Shown here: positions 35,962-45,700 of the stretch, in pieces | Layout: each line of letters begins with the position of its first letter | Position numbering within the stretch: the stretch's first letter is position 1 | Source of the DNA: Sphingobacterium sp. | Lineage (GTDB): Bacteria; Bacteroidota; Bacteroidia; Sphingobacteriales; Sphingobacteriaceae | NCBI GenBank assembly: GCA_031286695.1 | Contig: JAITTY010000005.1 | Span: forward strand, 744,001-808,000 | Direction of reading: 5' to 3' | DNA: 64,000 bases | Position numbers and translations under genes: made by a program | Notes under the pieces: model-generated | Database searches by the model: none | Seen by the model: only the letters and a program-made list of their open reading frames with translations | Told to the model about the DNA's origin: nothing

Positions 35962-37986
35962 TTAATAACCGTAGGCATTACTCAGGTAACCCCTTGCTTC
36001 CCGAATATCGTCTATATATATTGGATAAACGTACCGATAATTACAGACGCCATTGCCCATTTTATACTGGTTAAGCTGCGCTTGAATTTCAGCACCGTAT
36101 GTCAAGGTGGAGAGAAATTCCGAATAGTTGTATGTAGCCATCAGTCCTGTTCCGGCCAATAATGTTCTGATCGGCCAAATTGTATAATTGTATACTTTTC
36201 CTGATTCTACTTTTTCCGGCTTGGCAGCATCTTGAGGGAACCATCTGACAGAAATGTAGTCCCCACCCGGAACCGCTGGCAGATCACCGTAATAATTTAA
36301 AGAAGCCTTATCAATATATTCGCTGTCTTTATAGCGGAAATAAACTGTCGAAGGAAATTGTGCTGGCTGATAGTTCTTATCAAATATTTTCACTGGTTTG
36401 CTATGATCGTACATAAGACATAGCGCCATCTTCATATCTTCGATTTTTTTGTAAAGCAATCCCCAACGAATTAGATCTTGTTTACGGACAGACTCACCGC
36501 CAAACTCCCAAGCACGTTCATTAATTACTGCATCCAAAAAATTAGCATCATACGCTTGTATTTTGGGAGACCCAACGCCAAATGCTCTTTCACGAACTTT
36601 TTCTAATGCCTGTCTCGGTGATATTTTGGCCATTTCATGTACTGCGTCAGGGTTTTCAATTTGACTTTGAGCTTCGGCATACATAAGATAAATATCGGAG
36701 TATCGCATCAGTATCCAATTGACTCCAGTAGCGATACGACCTGTTGCGGTCTTATGCATAGCAAGATATGAATTAGACATCCAGTAAATCCTCCATTTAC
36801 CGAATTTGACATCGTTTGGATTATTACTGACCTTCTCTTTATTGTCGGCTCCGTAGCCAATCCAGGTAAGGGTCACGTCACGTCTTTTATCTTCTCTATC
36901 GAAGGAATAAAAATAATAGGCGGTAGAGGTCACATAACTACCCCCAAATCCTCGGGAGCCATACTTTGAATTTCCATCCACAGCATAGCCCATCAAAGAG
37001 CCTATATCTCCATTGTTGCCCATACCAAAGGCCACTTCAAACAAATTTTCATTTGAAGCATTTGGACGATTACCACATACGGAAGACCATATGTTTTCAA
37101 AATCTGGATCTAAACGATGTGGATTTTCTGCCGATCCGATCAATTCCGCTGTCTGTTGTGCCGCGATACGGTAATATTCTTTCCAGTTTTGAGGGCGACC
37201 TACATAATAACCGTTGCTGGATGAAATAGTAGGATGCTTCTCAGCGGTAGAATTGGGAAATGCTTTACTGTCTCTGAGGGACCAACCTCCAGCAAATAAT
37301 GCCACACGTGCCAGCAAACCTTTTGCGAAACCTTTGGTTACACGTTCTACCGTACCATACTCACTATTTCCCCCTTTATAAGGAAGATAAGACTGTGCTT
37401 CTTCCAAGTCCTTTACTAAATAATGATACACAGTATCCTTATCAGATTTTGGCAAATACACATTAGATAGGTCGGACTTGGAAGCTTCTTTTTTATACGG
37501 AATATCCCCCCAATACCGGGCAAGCTCAAAAAATGCGAGAGACTTAAGTGTAAGCGCTTCTCCCAGAAGAGGTTTCATATTATTTGCCTCACTCGTTAGA
37601 ATCGGTGAATTGCGGATGCCATCAACGACTGCAGTTGCCATTTCTGCAAACTCGAACAAACGTTGCCACCTTGTCGTAGAATTATTGGCGTGTCCGAAAT
37701 AATTTCCGGCGCCAAAATCGTCTGTCTGAGAGATATATCCGGTTTCGCTAAATGAACCATTGGATTCCGTATCCGATACTCCTTGCCAGTTGACAGATAG
37801 TTTCTGACCATAGATATAGGTATCTGTCATTTTCCCATAAAGTCCCATAACCGCAGCTTTAGTCATAGAACTCGTCTTAAATACAGTTTCTCCACTTAGC
37901 GAAGAAGGAGAACTCGTTTCAAGATATTTTTTGCATGAACTCATACAAGCCAGTATGACAACAGCAATGATGATTATATTTTTCAT
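35962..37986 (-). CDS. SusD/RagB-type surface glycan-binding lipoprotein
   Basis: The protein has 674 residues from the ATG at 37986; an ATG at 38010 would overlap susC and precede the signal. The lipoprotein signal ends ACMSSC. The N-terminal TPR-like region is typical (G-E-T-V-F-K-T-S, W-Q-R-L-F-E-F-A-E-M-A, E-A-L-T-L-K-S-L-A-F-F-E-L-A-R-Y-W-G-D-I-P). The C-terminal SusD block has I-N-E-R-A-W-E-F-G-G-E-S-V-R-K-Q-D-L. It forms the lid over the SusC pore and binds the oligosaccharide to be imported. It starts 10 bp after susC. Confidence 0.95.
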   Translation of the reverse strand: MKNIIIIAVVILACMSSCKKYLETSSPSSLSGETVFKTSSMTKAAVMGLYGKMTDTYIYGQKLSVNWQGVSDTESNGSFSETGYISQTDDFGAGNYFGHANNSTTRWQRLFEFAEMATAVVDGIRNSPILTSEANNMKPLLGEALTLKSLAFFELARYWGDIPYKKEASKSDLSNVYLPKSDKDTVYHYLVKDLEEAQSYLPYKGGNSEYGTVERVTKGFAKGLLARVALFAGGWSLRDSKAFPNSTAEKHPTISSSNGYYVGRPQNWKEYYRIAAQQTAELIGSAENPHRLDPDFENIWSSVCGNRPNASNENLFEVAFGMGNNGDIGSLMGYAVDGNSKYGSRGFGGSYVTSTAYYFYSFDREDKRRDVTLTWIGYGADNKEKVSNNPNDVKFGKWRIYWMSNSYLAMHKTATGRIATGVNWILMRYSDIYLMYAEAQSQIENPDAVHEMAKISPRQALEKVRERAFGVGSPKIQAYDANFLDAVINERAWEFGGESVRKQDLIRWGLLYKKIEDMKMALCLMYDHSKPVKIFDKNYQPAQFPSTVYFRYKDSEYIDKASLNYYGDLPAVPGGDYISVRWFPQDAAKPEKVESGKVYNYTIWPIRTLLAGTGLMATYNYSEFLSTLTYGAEIQAQLNQYKMGNGVCNYRYVYPIYIDDIREARGYLSNAYGY

Positions 37987-37996
37987 GTTCTTGTGT

Positions 37997-40900
37997 TTAA
38001 AATGTAACATTTAATCCAAACAACACCTTTCTCGCTTTCGGATAAGCAGAGTATCCCACACCGGGGGTCAATGGATTACGTTGTGTGTCGACCTCTGGAT
38101 CCTGTCCACTATATTTTGTCCATACATGTAGGTTGTACCCAGCGACATAAATGCGTAAATTCTGCATAAGAAGCCGCTTAGCGATACGTGTAGGCAAAGT
38201 GTATCCTAGTGTCACATTACTCAGTCTAAGGAAGGAGCCGTCTTCGATGGCCCAATCGGTTAAAATACGACCATTTGCCGCCATGGGATTCCACATCGTC
38301 TTTCCTTCATTGAGCGCACGGAAAAGCTCGGGGTTAGCATCATTTCCAAACATGATATTGGCACCAGTGGTAGGGTTTATCGTGGTAAAACGTTGCGAAA
38401 GCCTCATATCATTACTGATATTCTGATACCGTTTAGAACCTTCATAAGCCATGAAATCTATTTTATCTGCATTATATATGTCATTGCCATATGACCAGTT
38501 AAACATACCTACCAGATCAAAGCTTTTGTACTGCACATTCAACATCAAACCACCTGTGTGTTTTGGTTGTGCCTGGCCGATCACCGCTCTGTCATCCTCC
38601 AATGTAATTACCTGCCCTTCTCCGCCCAATTTCTCAAGTTTAATATGACCTGGGCCAAAATAATTACCGCCCCTAGACATCACTTTCGAAGCATCCACCA
38701 CCCCTTCATTTAATAGCCATCTATTTTGTGTACCATCAAAAGTAAAATCATCAAAAGAATAGAAACCATCTTGTTTAAAGCCATACATCAATCCCAAAGG
38801 CTGTCCAACGATGGCCCTAAAATCGTCACGCCCAAAATCCAGCCATGGAGAGGCTGGCGTTGTCATTTCATTCAGACCATCAATCAGCTTACGAATCTTA
38901 TTGCGGTTAAAAGCAATGTTAAAATCTGCTGATAAACGAAAATCTTTTTTTTCCACCAATACTGCAGATGCCGAAAACTCAATTCCCCTATTGGAAGTAC
39001 TACCTACGTTCTGATACTGGTTGGCATACCCCGAGCTCGATGGCAACGGCACCTGAAGGATTAAATCGTTTGTAATATTATTATAAGCATCAACAGTAAG
39101 ATTCAACCGGTTTTTAAACAAGGAAAGATCCAAACCTATATTACTGGACACGGTGCTTTCCCATGTTAGATTTTCATTCTTCAGCGTAGTTTTCGTGCGT
39201 AGTGCACTCTGTGGTGTTTCTCCAATATAATACAATTGATTTGCCGCATTAATAAAATCATAGTCCTGCCGCCAATAAGATCCCACACGGGCATTACCGA
39301 CCGAGCCGTGACTCAAACGCAATTTAGCGTCAGAAAGCCAAGCTTTGGTACCTGACATGAAAGACTCGTCCGAAAATCTCCAGGCAAAAGCCGCACCGGG
39401 GAAAAAACCCCACTGGTTGCCTGTCGCAAATACATTTTTACCATCAGCCCTCCCTGTCAACGTCAGAATATAGCGATCACTGAAAGTATAGTTAATCCTC
39501 GAAAAGAAGGAGGTCGTCCGTGATGGTTCGCGAATAGTGGTGTAGGTAGGCGATGGAATACCATAATTCCACATCGCTAACACATCGTCTGTTGAGAAAT
39601 CTTTCGGGTAAAATTTAGATTCCAATAGCATATCATTTTGCTCGCTATTTGTCATCTCCTGTCCCCCAACGATCGTAAACCGATGCTTATTTTCTTGCAG
39701 TTTGAAATCGTAAGTCAGCACATTTTGGAATGACCAGAGTGCCCCTTTTTGATCTTCTCGTCGCGCGACGGGCTGCCCTCCATTGGCGCTGGACTGTCCA
39801 GTTCCTTTTATCCAGATGTTATCTGTAAAATTTTTATTAAAACCATAAGAACCTTTGGCATTGAAGCTCAATCCTCTGGTGATTTTCCAATTCAGCCCGG
39901 TGTTGAAAATTAAATTAAAACGATGTTGATCTTTGTACTCATTAACAACATTTACAACGGGGTCGTTGAGTGAGCTCAATGCTTCAGCTGAGGTAATATC
40001 TTCCGCGCCACCCAGGGCCCCTTCAGTCAGAGATGCAAGACTACGAACGGGCGCATACTTTACTGCTTCCCGCAGCTTTCGTCCATCAGAGATACTGGGG
40101 CCGGTGATTTTTGTGTTTGACATCCGCGAGTTAAACTCAAAAGAAAGCTTAGGACTGATCTTTTTATTGAGCTTGGCGCTCACATAATCCCGCTGATAAG
40201 CCGAGTTTAGCATAATATAGTCCTCATTATCGTGTGTATAGTTTAAATTATAGGTCAGACTGCCGTCTTTGTCGCCTCCGGTCATTCCCAAGCTATAGTT
40301 TTGTTGCAGCCCCGTATTGCCATATAATTTATCCTGCCAATTTAGCCCACCTTTGGATTTATAGATATCCACATCTTCCCAGAGTCCATACATGGAATTA
40401 AAACTGTTATTTGCAGCTATAGAAGGATCGAGTTCACGCTGCCAATATACATACTCATAGGGTGACAGTACCTCAGTAAGGTTGTACACTTTACTTGCTG
40501 CCAGATAGGAGTTGAATGTAATTTTTGGACTCCCTCCTTTCCCAGACTTAGTCGTAATCAAGATAACTCCATTGGCTCCTTCAGAGCCATATATTGCAGT
40601 GGAGGCAGCGTCCTTCAGTACATCTATATTTTCAATATCTGCCATCGGAATATCATTGATATTGGCGACACGAAATCCATCAACGATATATAGGGGCGAA
40701 TTATCCTGGGTGATGGAACTTCCTCCACGCACGCGGACTTTTATCTGGGCATCAGGCGAACCTTCCGTTATGGTGACATTGACTCCCGGTAAACGACCGG
40801 ATATCGCTTGAAGGACAGATACTGTGGGGAGATCTTTCAATTGTTCGGCATTGATAGAGGCAACTGACCCTGTCAGATCTTTCCGTTTTGTGGTACCATA

Positions 40901-41410
40901 GCCGATGGCGACAACTTCATCCATCATAAGCGTATTATCTGCAAGAACTACATCTATTTTCGTGCGTCCATTGACCTGAACTTCTTGGCTTTTTTTTCCG
41001 ACATAAACAAACACAAGAACAGCATTCTCGGGAATATCCTTAAAAGCATAACTTCCCGACTGATCAGTTGATACCACCATACTGCTTGATTTCATTCTCA
41101 CGGTTACCCCTGTTATAGGAACTCCCCGTTCATCCAATACCTTGCCTATGACAGCAATAGACCTTTGGGGTATCCATTGAACTTGCTTACCGGAACTATC
41201 CAAGAGCACTGTCGTGGTCGCATCACTATCGTTTGCCTGAATGGTAGTTGAAATAAAAACCAGCAAGAAGCCAATATTCGCCCGGCTCCGCCAATTGTAA
41301 TAAGGTACATCCCTGACTCCATCTGAATGCAACAAATCTTTACGCTGCTGCTTAGAACGAAACAAAGAAAACTTTATTCCGTCAAATGGTTTCAATTTGT
41401 TATTTCTCAT
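37997..41410 (-). CDS. SusC/RagA-type TonB-dependent transporter
   Basis: The 1137-residue outer-membrane protein begins with an unusually long, basic N-terminal region (about 46 residues) before the hydrophobic signal core NIGFLLVFISTT; no later Met is available. A CarboxypepD_reg-like domain follows (A-V-I-G-K-V-L-D-E-R-G). The plug has A-I-G-Y-G-T-T-K-R-K-D-L-T-G and S-A-I-Y-G-S-E-G-A-N-G-V, and the rest is the 22-strand barrel ending in a C-terminal F (V-L-F-G-L-N-V-T-F). It has no STN domain, so it should not signal to an anti-sigma factor. It imports pectic oligosaccharides with SusD. Confidence 0.95.
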   Translation of the reverse strand: MRNNKLKPFDGIKFSLFRSKQQRKDLLHSDGVRDVPYYNWRSRANIGFLLVFISTTIQANDSDATTTVLLDSSGKQVQWIPQRSIAVIGKVLDERGVPITGVTVRMKSSSMVVSTDQSGSYAFKDIPENAVLVFVYVGKKSQEVQVNGRTKIDVVLADNTLMMDEVVAIGYGTTKRKDLTGSVASINAEQLKDLPTVSVLQAISGRLPGVNVTITEGSPDAQIKVRVRGGSSITQDNSPLYIVDGFRVANINDIPMADIENIDVLKDAASTAIYGSEGANGVILITTKSGKGGSPKITFNSYLAASKVYNLTEVLSPYEYVYWQRELDPSIAANNSFNSMYGLWEDVDIYKSKGGLNWQDKLYGNTGLQQNYSLGMTGGDKDGSLTYNLNYTHDNEDYIMLNSAYQRDYVSAKLNKKISPKLSFEFNSRMSNTKITGPSISDGRKLREAVKYAPVRSLASLTEGALGGAEDITSAEALSSLNDPVVNVVNEYKDQHRFNLIFNTGLNWKITRGLSFNAKGSYGFNKNFTDNIWIKGTGQSSANGGQPVARREDQKGALWSFQNVLTYDFKLQENKHRFTIVGGQEMTNSEQNDMLLESKFYPKDFSTDDVLAMWNYGIPSPTYTTIREPSRTTSFFSRINYTFSDRYILTLTGRADGKNVFATGNQWGFFPGAAFAWRFSDESFMSGTKAWLSDAKLRLSHGSVGNARVGSYWRQDYDFINAANQLYYIGETPQSALRTKTTLKNENLTWESTVSSNIGLDLSLFKNRLNLTVDAYNNITNDLILQVPLPSSSGYANQYQNVGSTSNRGIEFSASAVLVEKKDFRLSADFNIAFNRNKIRKLIDGLNEMTTPASPWLDFGRDDFRAIVGQPLGLMYGFKQDGFYSFDDFTFDGTQNRWLLNEGVVDASKVMSRGGNYFGPGHIKLEKLGGEGQVITLEDDRAVIGQAQPKHTGGLMLNVQYKSFDLVGMFNWSYGNDIYNADKIDFMAYEGSKRYQNISNDMRLSQRFTTINPTTGANIMFGNDANPELFRALNEGKTMWNPMAANGRILTDWAIEDGSFLRLSNVTLGYTLPTRIAKRLLMQNLRIYVAGYNLHVWTKYSGQDPEVDTQRNPLTPGVGYSAYPKARKVLFGLNVTF

Positions 41411-41458
41411 AAGATTTGATTTATAATTGTTTGGCTATATCGCTCGATTTCTGCGAAA

Positions 41459-42604
41459 TCACTTCCATACTTGGGGTTTAGTGGAGATAAATTTGCGAGG
41501 ATCCCACTGATCAATACTTAAAATAACCTTATCATAGGTATAGTTGGAGGCTTCTGCATCGGTTAATACTGCTTTTGATACGCCGATCTCATTGTTACTA
41601 TTTTTAAATCGTGTCTTACGATTGTCATTGCTAATCGCATTTCCTGACGCATCTATACTCTTGTAGTCAGCAAATATTTTGGGAATTCCCCCCATGTCTG
41701 TCCATCCTTCTGGAGCGACCGGGATATTCATTCGGGTGTAAAGAAAAACAGCTTTAGGCTGGTCGTGCCATGGGCGTCCTAACTTTACTTTACCATCCGC
41801 TGCTGCAGTATTTCCATCGATCGTACAATACTTAAATATGTACCCCCATTTAGTTTCCTCTTTATGTCTCGGAGCTACAATGACCGAGCCGCTGCGCACA
41901 TTATACAATGTACTATGCTCAACATACGCATTACCTCCCCCATAAAAATAATCCACAGCCCCTTCTATCCAGCAATTGTATACATATAGCCGATCATTAG
42001 GCTTGCGTGTACTAGTCATCCAGGTATCTTGAAAAGATCGGAATATGCAACCACTAAATGCTACCCTATCCGCTTGGATACGTATTGCCAAAGCCTGTGG
42101 GCCGCTTTGCCGTTCAAGTCCCCAATCATTTATAAAACTGATATTTTCGGCATAAAAATCATCTCCATTAATTGTGACCACTGCCCCTGGGAAGCTGTAA
42201 ACTGCCGCTTTGGGATTGTGAACAGAAAATTTCCAAGCTGCAGTGTCTGTTTGATACCATTTCGAATCTGGCTTGGGTAAAGACTGAACATTTAGTTTAA
42301 AATGAACACGTGTTTGCTGCTTATCTTGACCAATTAAATGGATAAATTTTTTTTCTGCGGATACTATGACGACTTCATTGTAATCTCCATTTTTCACATA
42401 AATACGGTAAGGTTCACTGCAATATTTTGGTGCATTGTCGATTGCCTCTTGTATGGTCTTATAATCGCCGGTACCATCGACTGATACTATCACCTTGTAA
42501 CTTCCAGCTAGCGCTGTTGTATTAATTGTACTTGCACAGCTAAAAAAGGGACTACAAAATTGAACATAGGTCAATAGGATAGATACAAGAATTTGTCTAA
42601 TCAT
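41459..42604 (-). CDS. pectinesterase (CE8) 2
   Basis: The protein has 381 residues, a signal peptide (to about residue 25) and a CE8 beta helix: GTGDYKTIQEAI, S-F-Q-D-T-W (first Asp), GAVDYFYGGG (second Asp; the common form is VDFIFG) and KLGRPW. It is more distant from the canonical family than the CE8 at 24832, and the loop between the first two motifs is longer. It heads the catabolic transcript, 48 bp before susC, so demethylation at or near the cell surface may come before import. Confidence 0.9.
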   Translation of the reverse strand: MIRQILVSILLTYVQFCSPFFSCASTINTTALAGSYKVIVSVDGTGDYKTIQEAIDNAPKYCSEPYRIYVKNGDYNEVVIVSAEKKFIHLIGQDKQQTRVHFKLNVQSLPKPDSKWYQTDTAAWKFSVHNPKAAVYSFPGAVVTINGDDFYAENISFINDWGLERQSGPQALAIRIQADRVAFSGCIFRSFQDTWMTSTRKPNDRLYVYNCWIEGAVDYFYGGGNAYVEHSTLYNVRSGSVIVAPRHKEETKWGYIFKYCTIDGNTAAADGKVKLGRPWHDQPKAVFLYTRMNIPVAPEGWTDMGGIPKIFADYKSIDASGNAISNDNRKTRFKNSNNEIGVSKAVLTDAEASNYTYDKVILSIDQWDPRKFISTKPQVWK

Positions 42605-42663
42605 TAGAAGTCTATAATTGGTTCGTTTAACATTAAGTTTGCAAGCCTTTCGCTAGCAATAAT

Positions 42664-42671
42664 CAAAGCTA
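42664..42671 (-). promoter_or_regulatory. candidate -7 element of the pectin operon
   Basis: On the minus strand TAGCTTTG matches TAnnTTTG and lies about 60 bp before the CE8 start, in the 161-bp gap after the regulator gene. No good -33 box is seen, as is common for operons that need an activator such as an HTCS. Confidence 0.4.
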
Positions 42672-42765
42672 ATGGAGCACAACAAATTAAAGGTTCAATA
42701 ATTAACAAAAAAGGTTTAATTTTTATACATAGCTAATTACCAATGATTTATATTGAAAAATTATA

Positions 42766-45700
42766 TTAAAAATCATTTTTTTTATTTCGCATGGCATACT
42801 CTTTTGGTGAGATCCCAAACATTTCCTTGAAACTTGTACTGAAATATTTGGGATTATTAAATCCTACGCGATAAGCCACATCGGATACGTTTTCCAAACC
42901 GGCATCAAAATATAATTTTGCCTTTTTCAGGCGCAACTCCCGAACAAATTCAACTGGAGCCATATTTGTCAGGCTCTTAAATTTTTTGTAAAAGGTATTA
43001 CGAGCCAAATTCAGCTGTTCGGCAATCAAATCAATATTAAAGTCAGATTGATTCATATGCTGTTCCACCACCTCAACTACCGTATCCAAGAATTTCTTAT
43101 CCCTGTCATCAATTTGAACTTCTGATACTTGAATTATAGGAGCATTCCGTTCAGTAACTTGTTCAAAATAGGATCTTCTTTTTTGAAGTAAACTATGAAT
43201 AGCCGTTAACAGAAAAGCAGGTTCGAATGGTTTTGTGATATAATAATCAGCACCATAACTCAATCCTTCAATTTGCGTTTCAACAGCATGTTTAGCACTC
43301 AACAACACAAAAGGAATATGACAAACGCGCGCATCCCGCCGAACTTCTTTCAACATTTCAATGCCATCCATTTCTGGCATCATCAGATCGCTTAATATAA
43401 AATCAGGCATAATAGAGTGAATTTTTTCCAACCCTTCTTTACCATTTGTAGCTATTTCAACGCGATAATGAGCATCCAACTGCCCCTTTAAAAATATACG
43501 TAAATCCGCATTGTCTTCTACTAACAATAAAGTTTCATTTTTGCCTTTATGCAAAGATACTGGGCTATTCTTATCCGGAGCGGAACGCGGAAGGTCAAAA
43601 GAATTGAAGCTAAGGAATTTTTCGACATTTTGCGGCAGATTTGAGTTATTGTGAATTGGAATTTCAACGCTAACATGAAGCCCCTGACTTATCCTGTTTC
43701 TAGCATAAATATCTCCGCCGTGTAATAATGTAAATTCTTTTGAAAGCGCTAAACCTACTCCTGTACTTTTTCTTTTATGTGCTTTAGTATTATTTTCGGT
43801 ATAAAATAGTTCAAAAATATAAGGCAGTGATACATTTGCAACCCCAGGCCCCTCGTCAATGATATGCATACACATTTTATCTTGATGTAGGTTTAACCGG
43901 GTTTCCACTGTACTTCCCTCTGGTGCATAATTTAGAGCATTTGACAACAAGTTGAAAAGGATTATCTCTATTTTCCCCTGATCCAACTGGACAATCAGTT
44001 CTTTAAATGCTGTGACAAATTTAAGGTTCACCTGTTTTGCCTCTGCAGATGCAGTAAAGGCGAATAACACATCAGATACCAATACCACTAGGTCGAATTG
44101 TGTAAGATGCAATTGATGCTTGTTTTCCTGTACCTTTCTCAAATCTAACAATTGATTGACAAAAAGCTCCATTCGCGTAGCATTCCGATGAATAATATCC
44201 ATATACACCTGCTTTTTTGTATCCGTTTCTTCACGCATCAATTTCTTGACTGGGCTTATGATAAGTGTCAATGGTGTTCGCAATTCATGAGAGATATTGG
44301 TAAAAAACTCCATTTTAAGTGCTCCAAGATGCTGTTCGAAGAGTACTTTCTGCTTTAAATGTATCATTTGCAGACTTATCTTAAAAACAGTACAAAAAAT
44401 TCCTAGAATCAAAAGACCGTAGACTATATACGCCCAATTGGTCTTCCACCATGGTGGATTAATAATCAATTCAATCTTTCTGTAAGGTATTCCCCTATAA
44501 AGATCATCTTCACCCTTTATCTCGAGTGTATAATTGCCGGGATTTAAATTGGTATAGGTAATACGTGTAATCTGATTATTAAGATGCCAGTTGGTATCAA
44601 TCTGCTTTATACGATATTGAAAATTGGGGTGCATGTAGCGAGGATCCGAAACTGTTACATCAAAGGATAGGTTATTTTGATTATAATTTAAAATAAGTCG
44701 ATCTGTATATTGTACACCGACTTGTTGTCCTTTTTTATGAGGGTTAATTACAAACTCTTTATTATTAATCAAAAGCCCAGTCAGTAGAAGCTGGGGTTTG
44801 CTATTTTTCTGTTGAAAGGATTTGGTGTCCAAACAGAGCATACCCTTCGTTGTACCCCAATAAATCATCCCTTGCTGACTCTGAACCACCGTCTTTTCTG
44901 AAAATCGCATATTGCCAAAACCGTCGCTCGCATTAAAATTCACGAATCTCTTTTTTAGACGATCAAACTTGGACAGACCACCTTCTGTTGCTAACCAAAG
45001 GTTATGCTCTTCATCTAAGATACAGCTTAAAACATAATCATTAAAAAGCCCTTCTTTGGCAGTATAATGTTCAAATCGAAGTGCGCTAAAAGGGTTACCA
45101 ATGCATTTTGTCAATCCACCTCCTGAGGTACATATCCACATTGCTCCATCCTGATCTTTGTACAGATATTGCACATCGTTATCTCCGATATGATCTCCCT
45201 TATAGTACACAAAGTAGAAATTATCCCCCTTTTTGATTGGATTGACAACCAGAACACCATACGTTGTTGCTACCCAAACCATCCCCTTTTCATCGAGGGT
45301 TAATTGTCGAACTCTGCCAAATGCATCCTTTCGCAATCCAGGCTTTTGCAAAGCTACCCGTTCGAATTTCGTTCTTCCATTGATTTCAGTGGCACGCAGT
45401 AACCCCGATCCATAAGTTCCTATCCAAATAGCCCCCTGCTTATCCTCCAACAAAGAATAAACTTGGTTGCTATTTAATTTTTTGTTTGTTGCACTAAATT
45501 GTTCGAGTCTGTAGGAGGTTCGCTCTCTATTTTGTGGCACGGCTTTTAATAAGCCATGTTTCTTCGTACCCATCCACATTATTCCCTTTTGGTCTTCCAA
45601 TAGGCTATAGACAGACGAAAGTGCCTCGGTATCCACGCCGCTAAAAGAAACTGACGAAATTTTTCCTTGATCAAAAACTGATATGCGTCCAAATTTTTTA

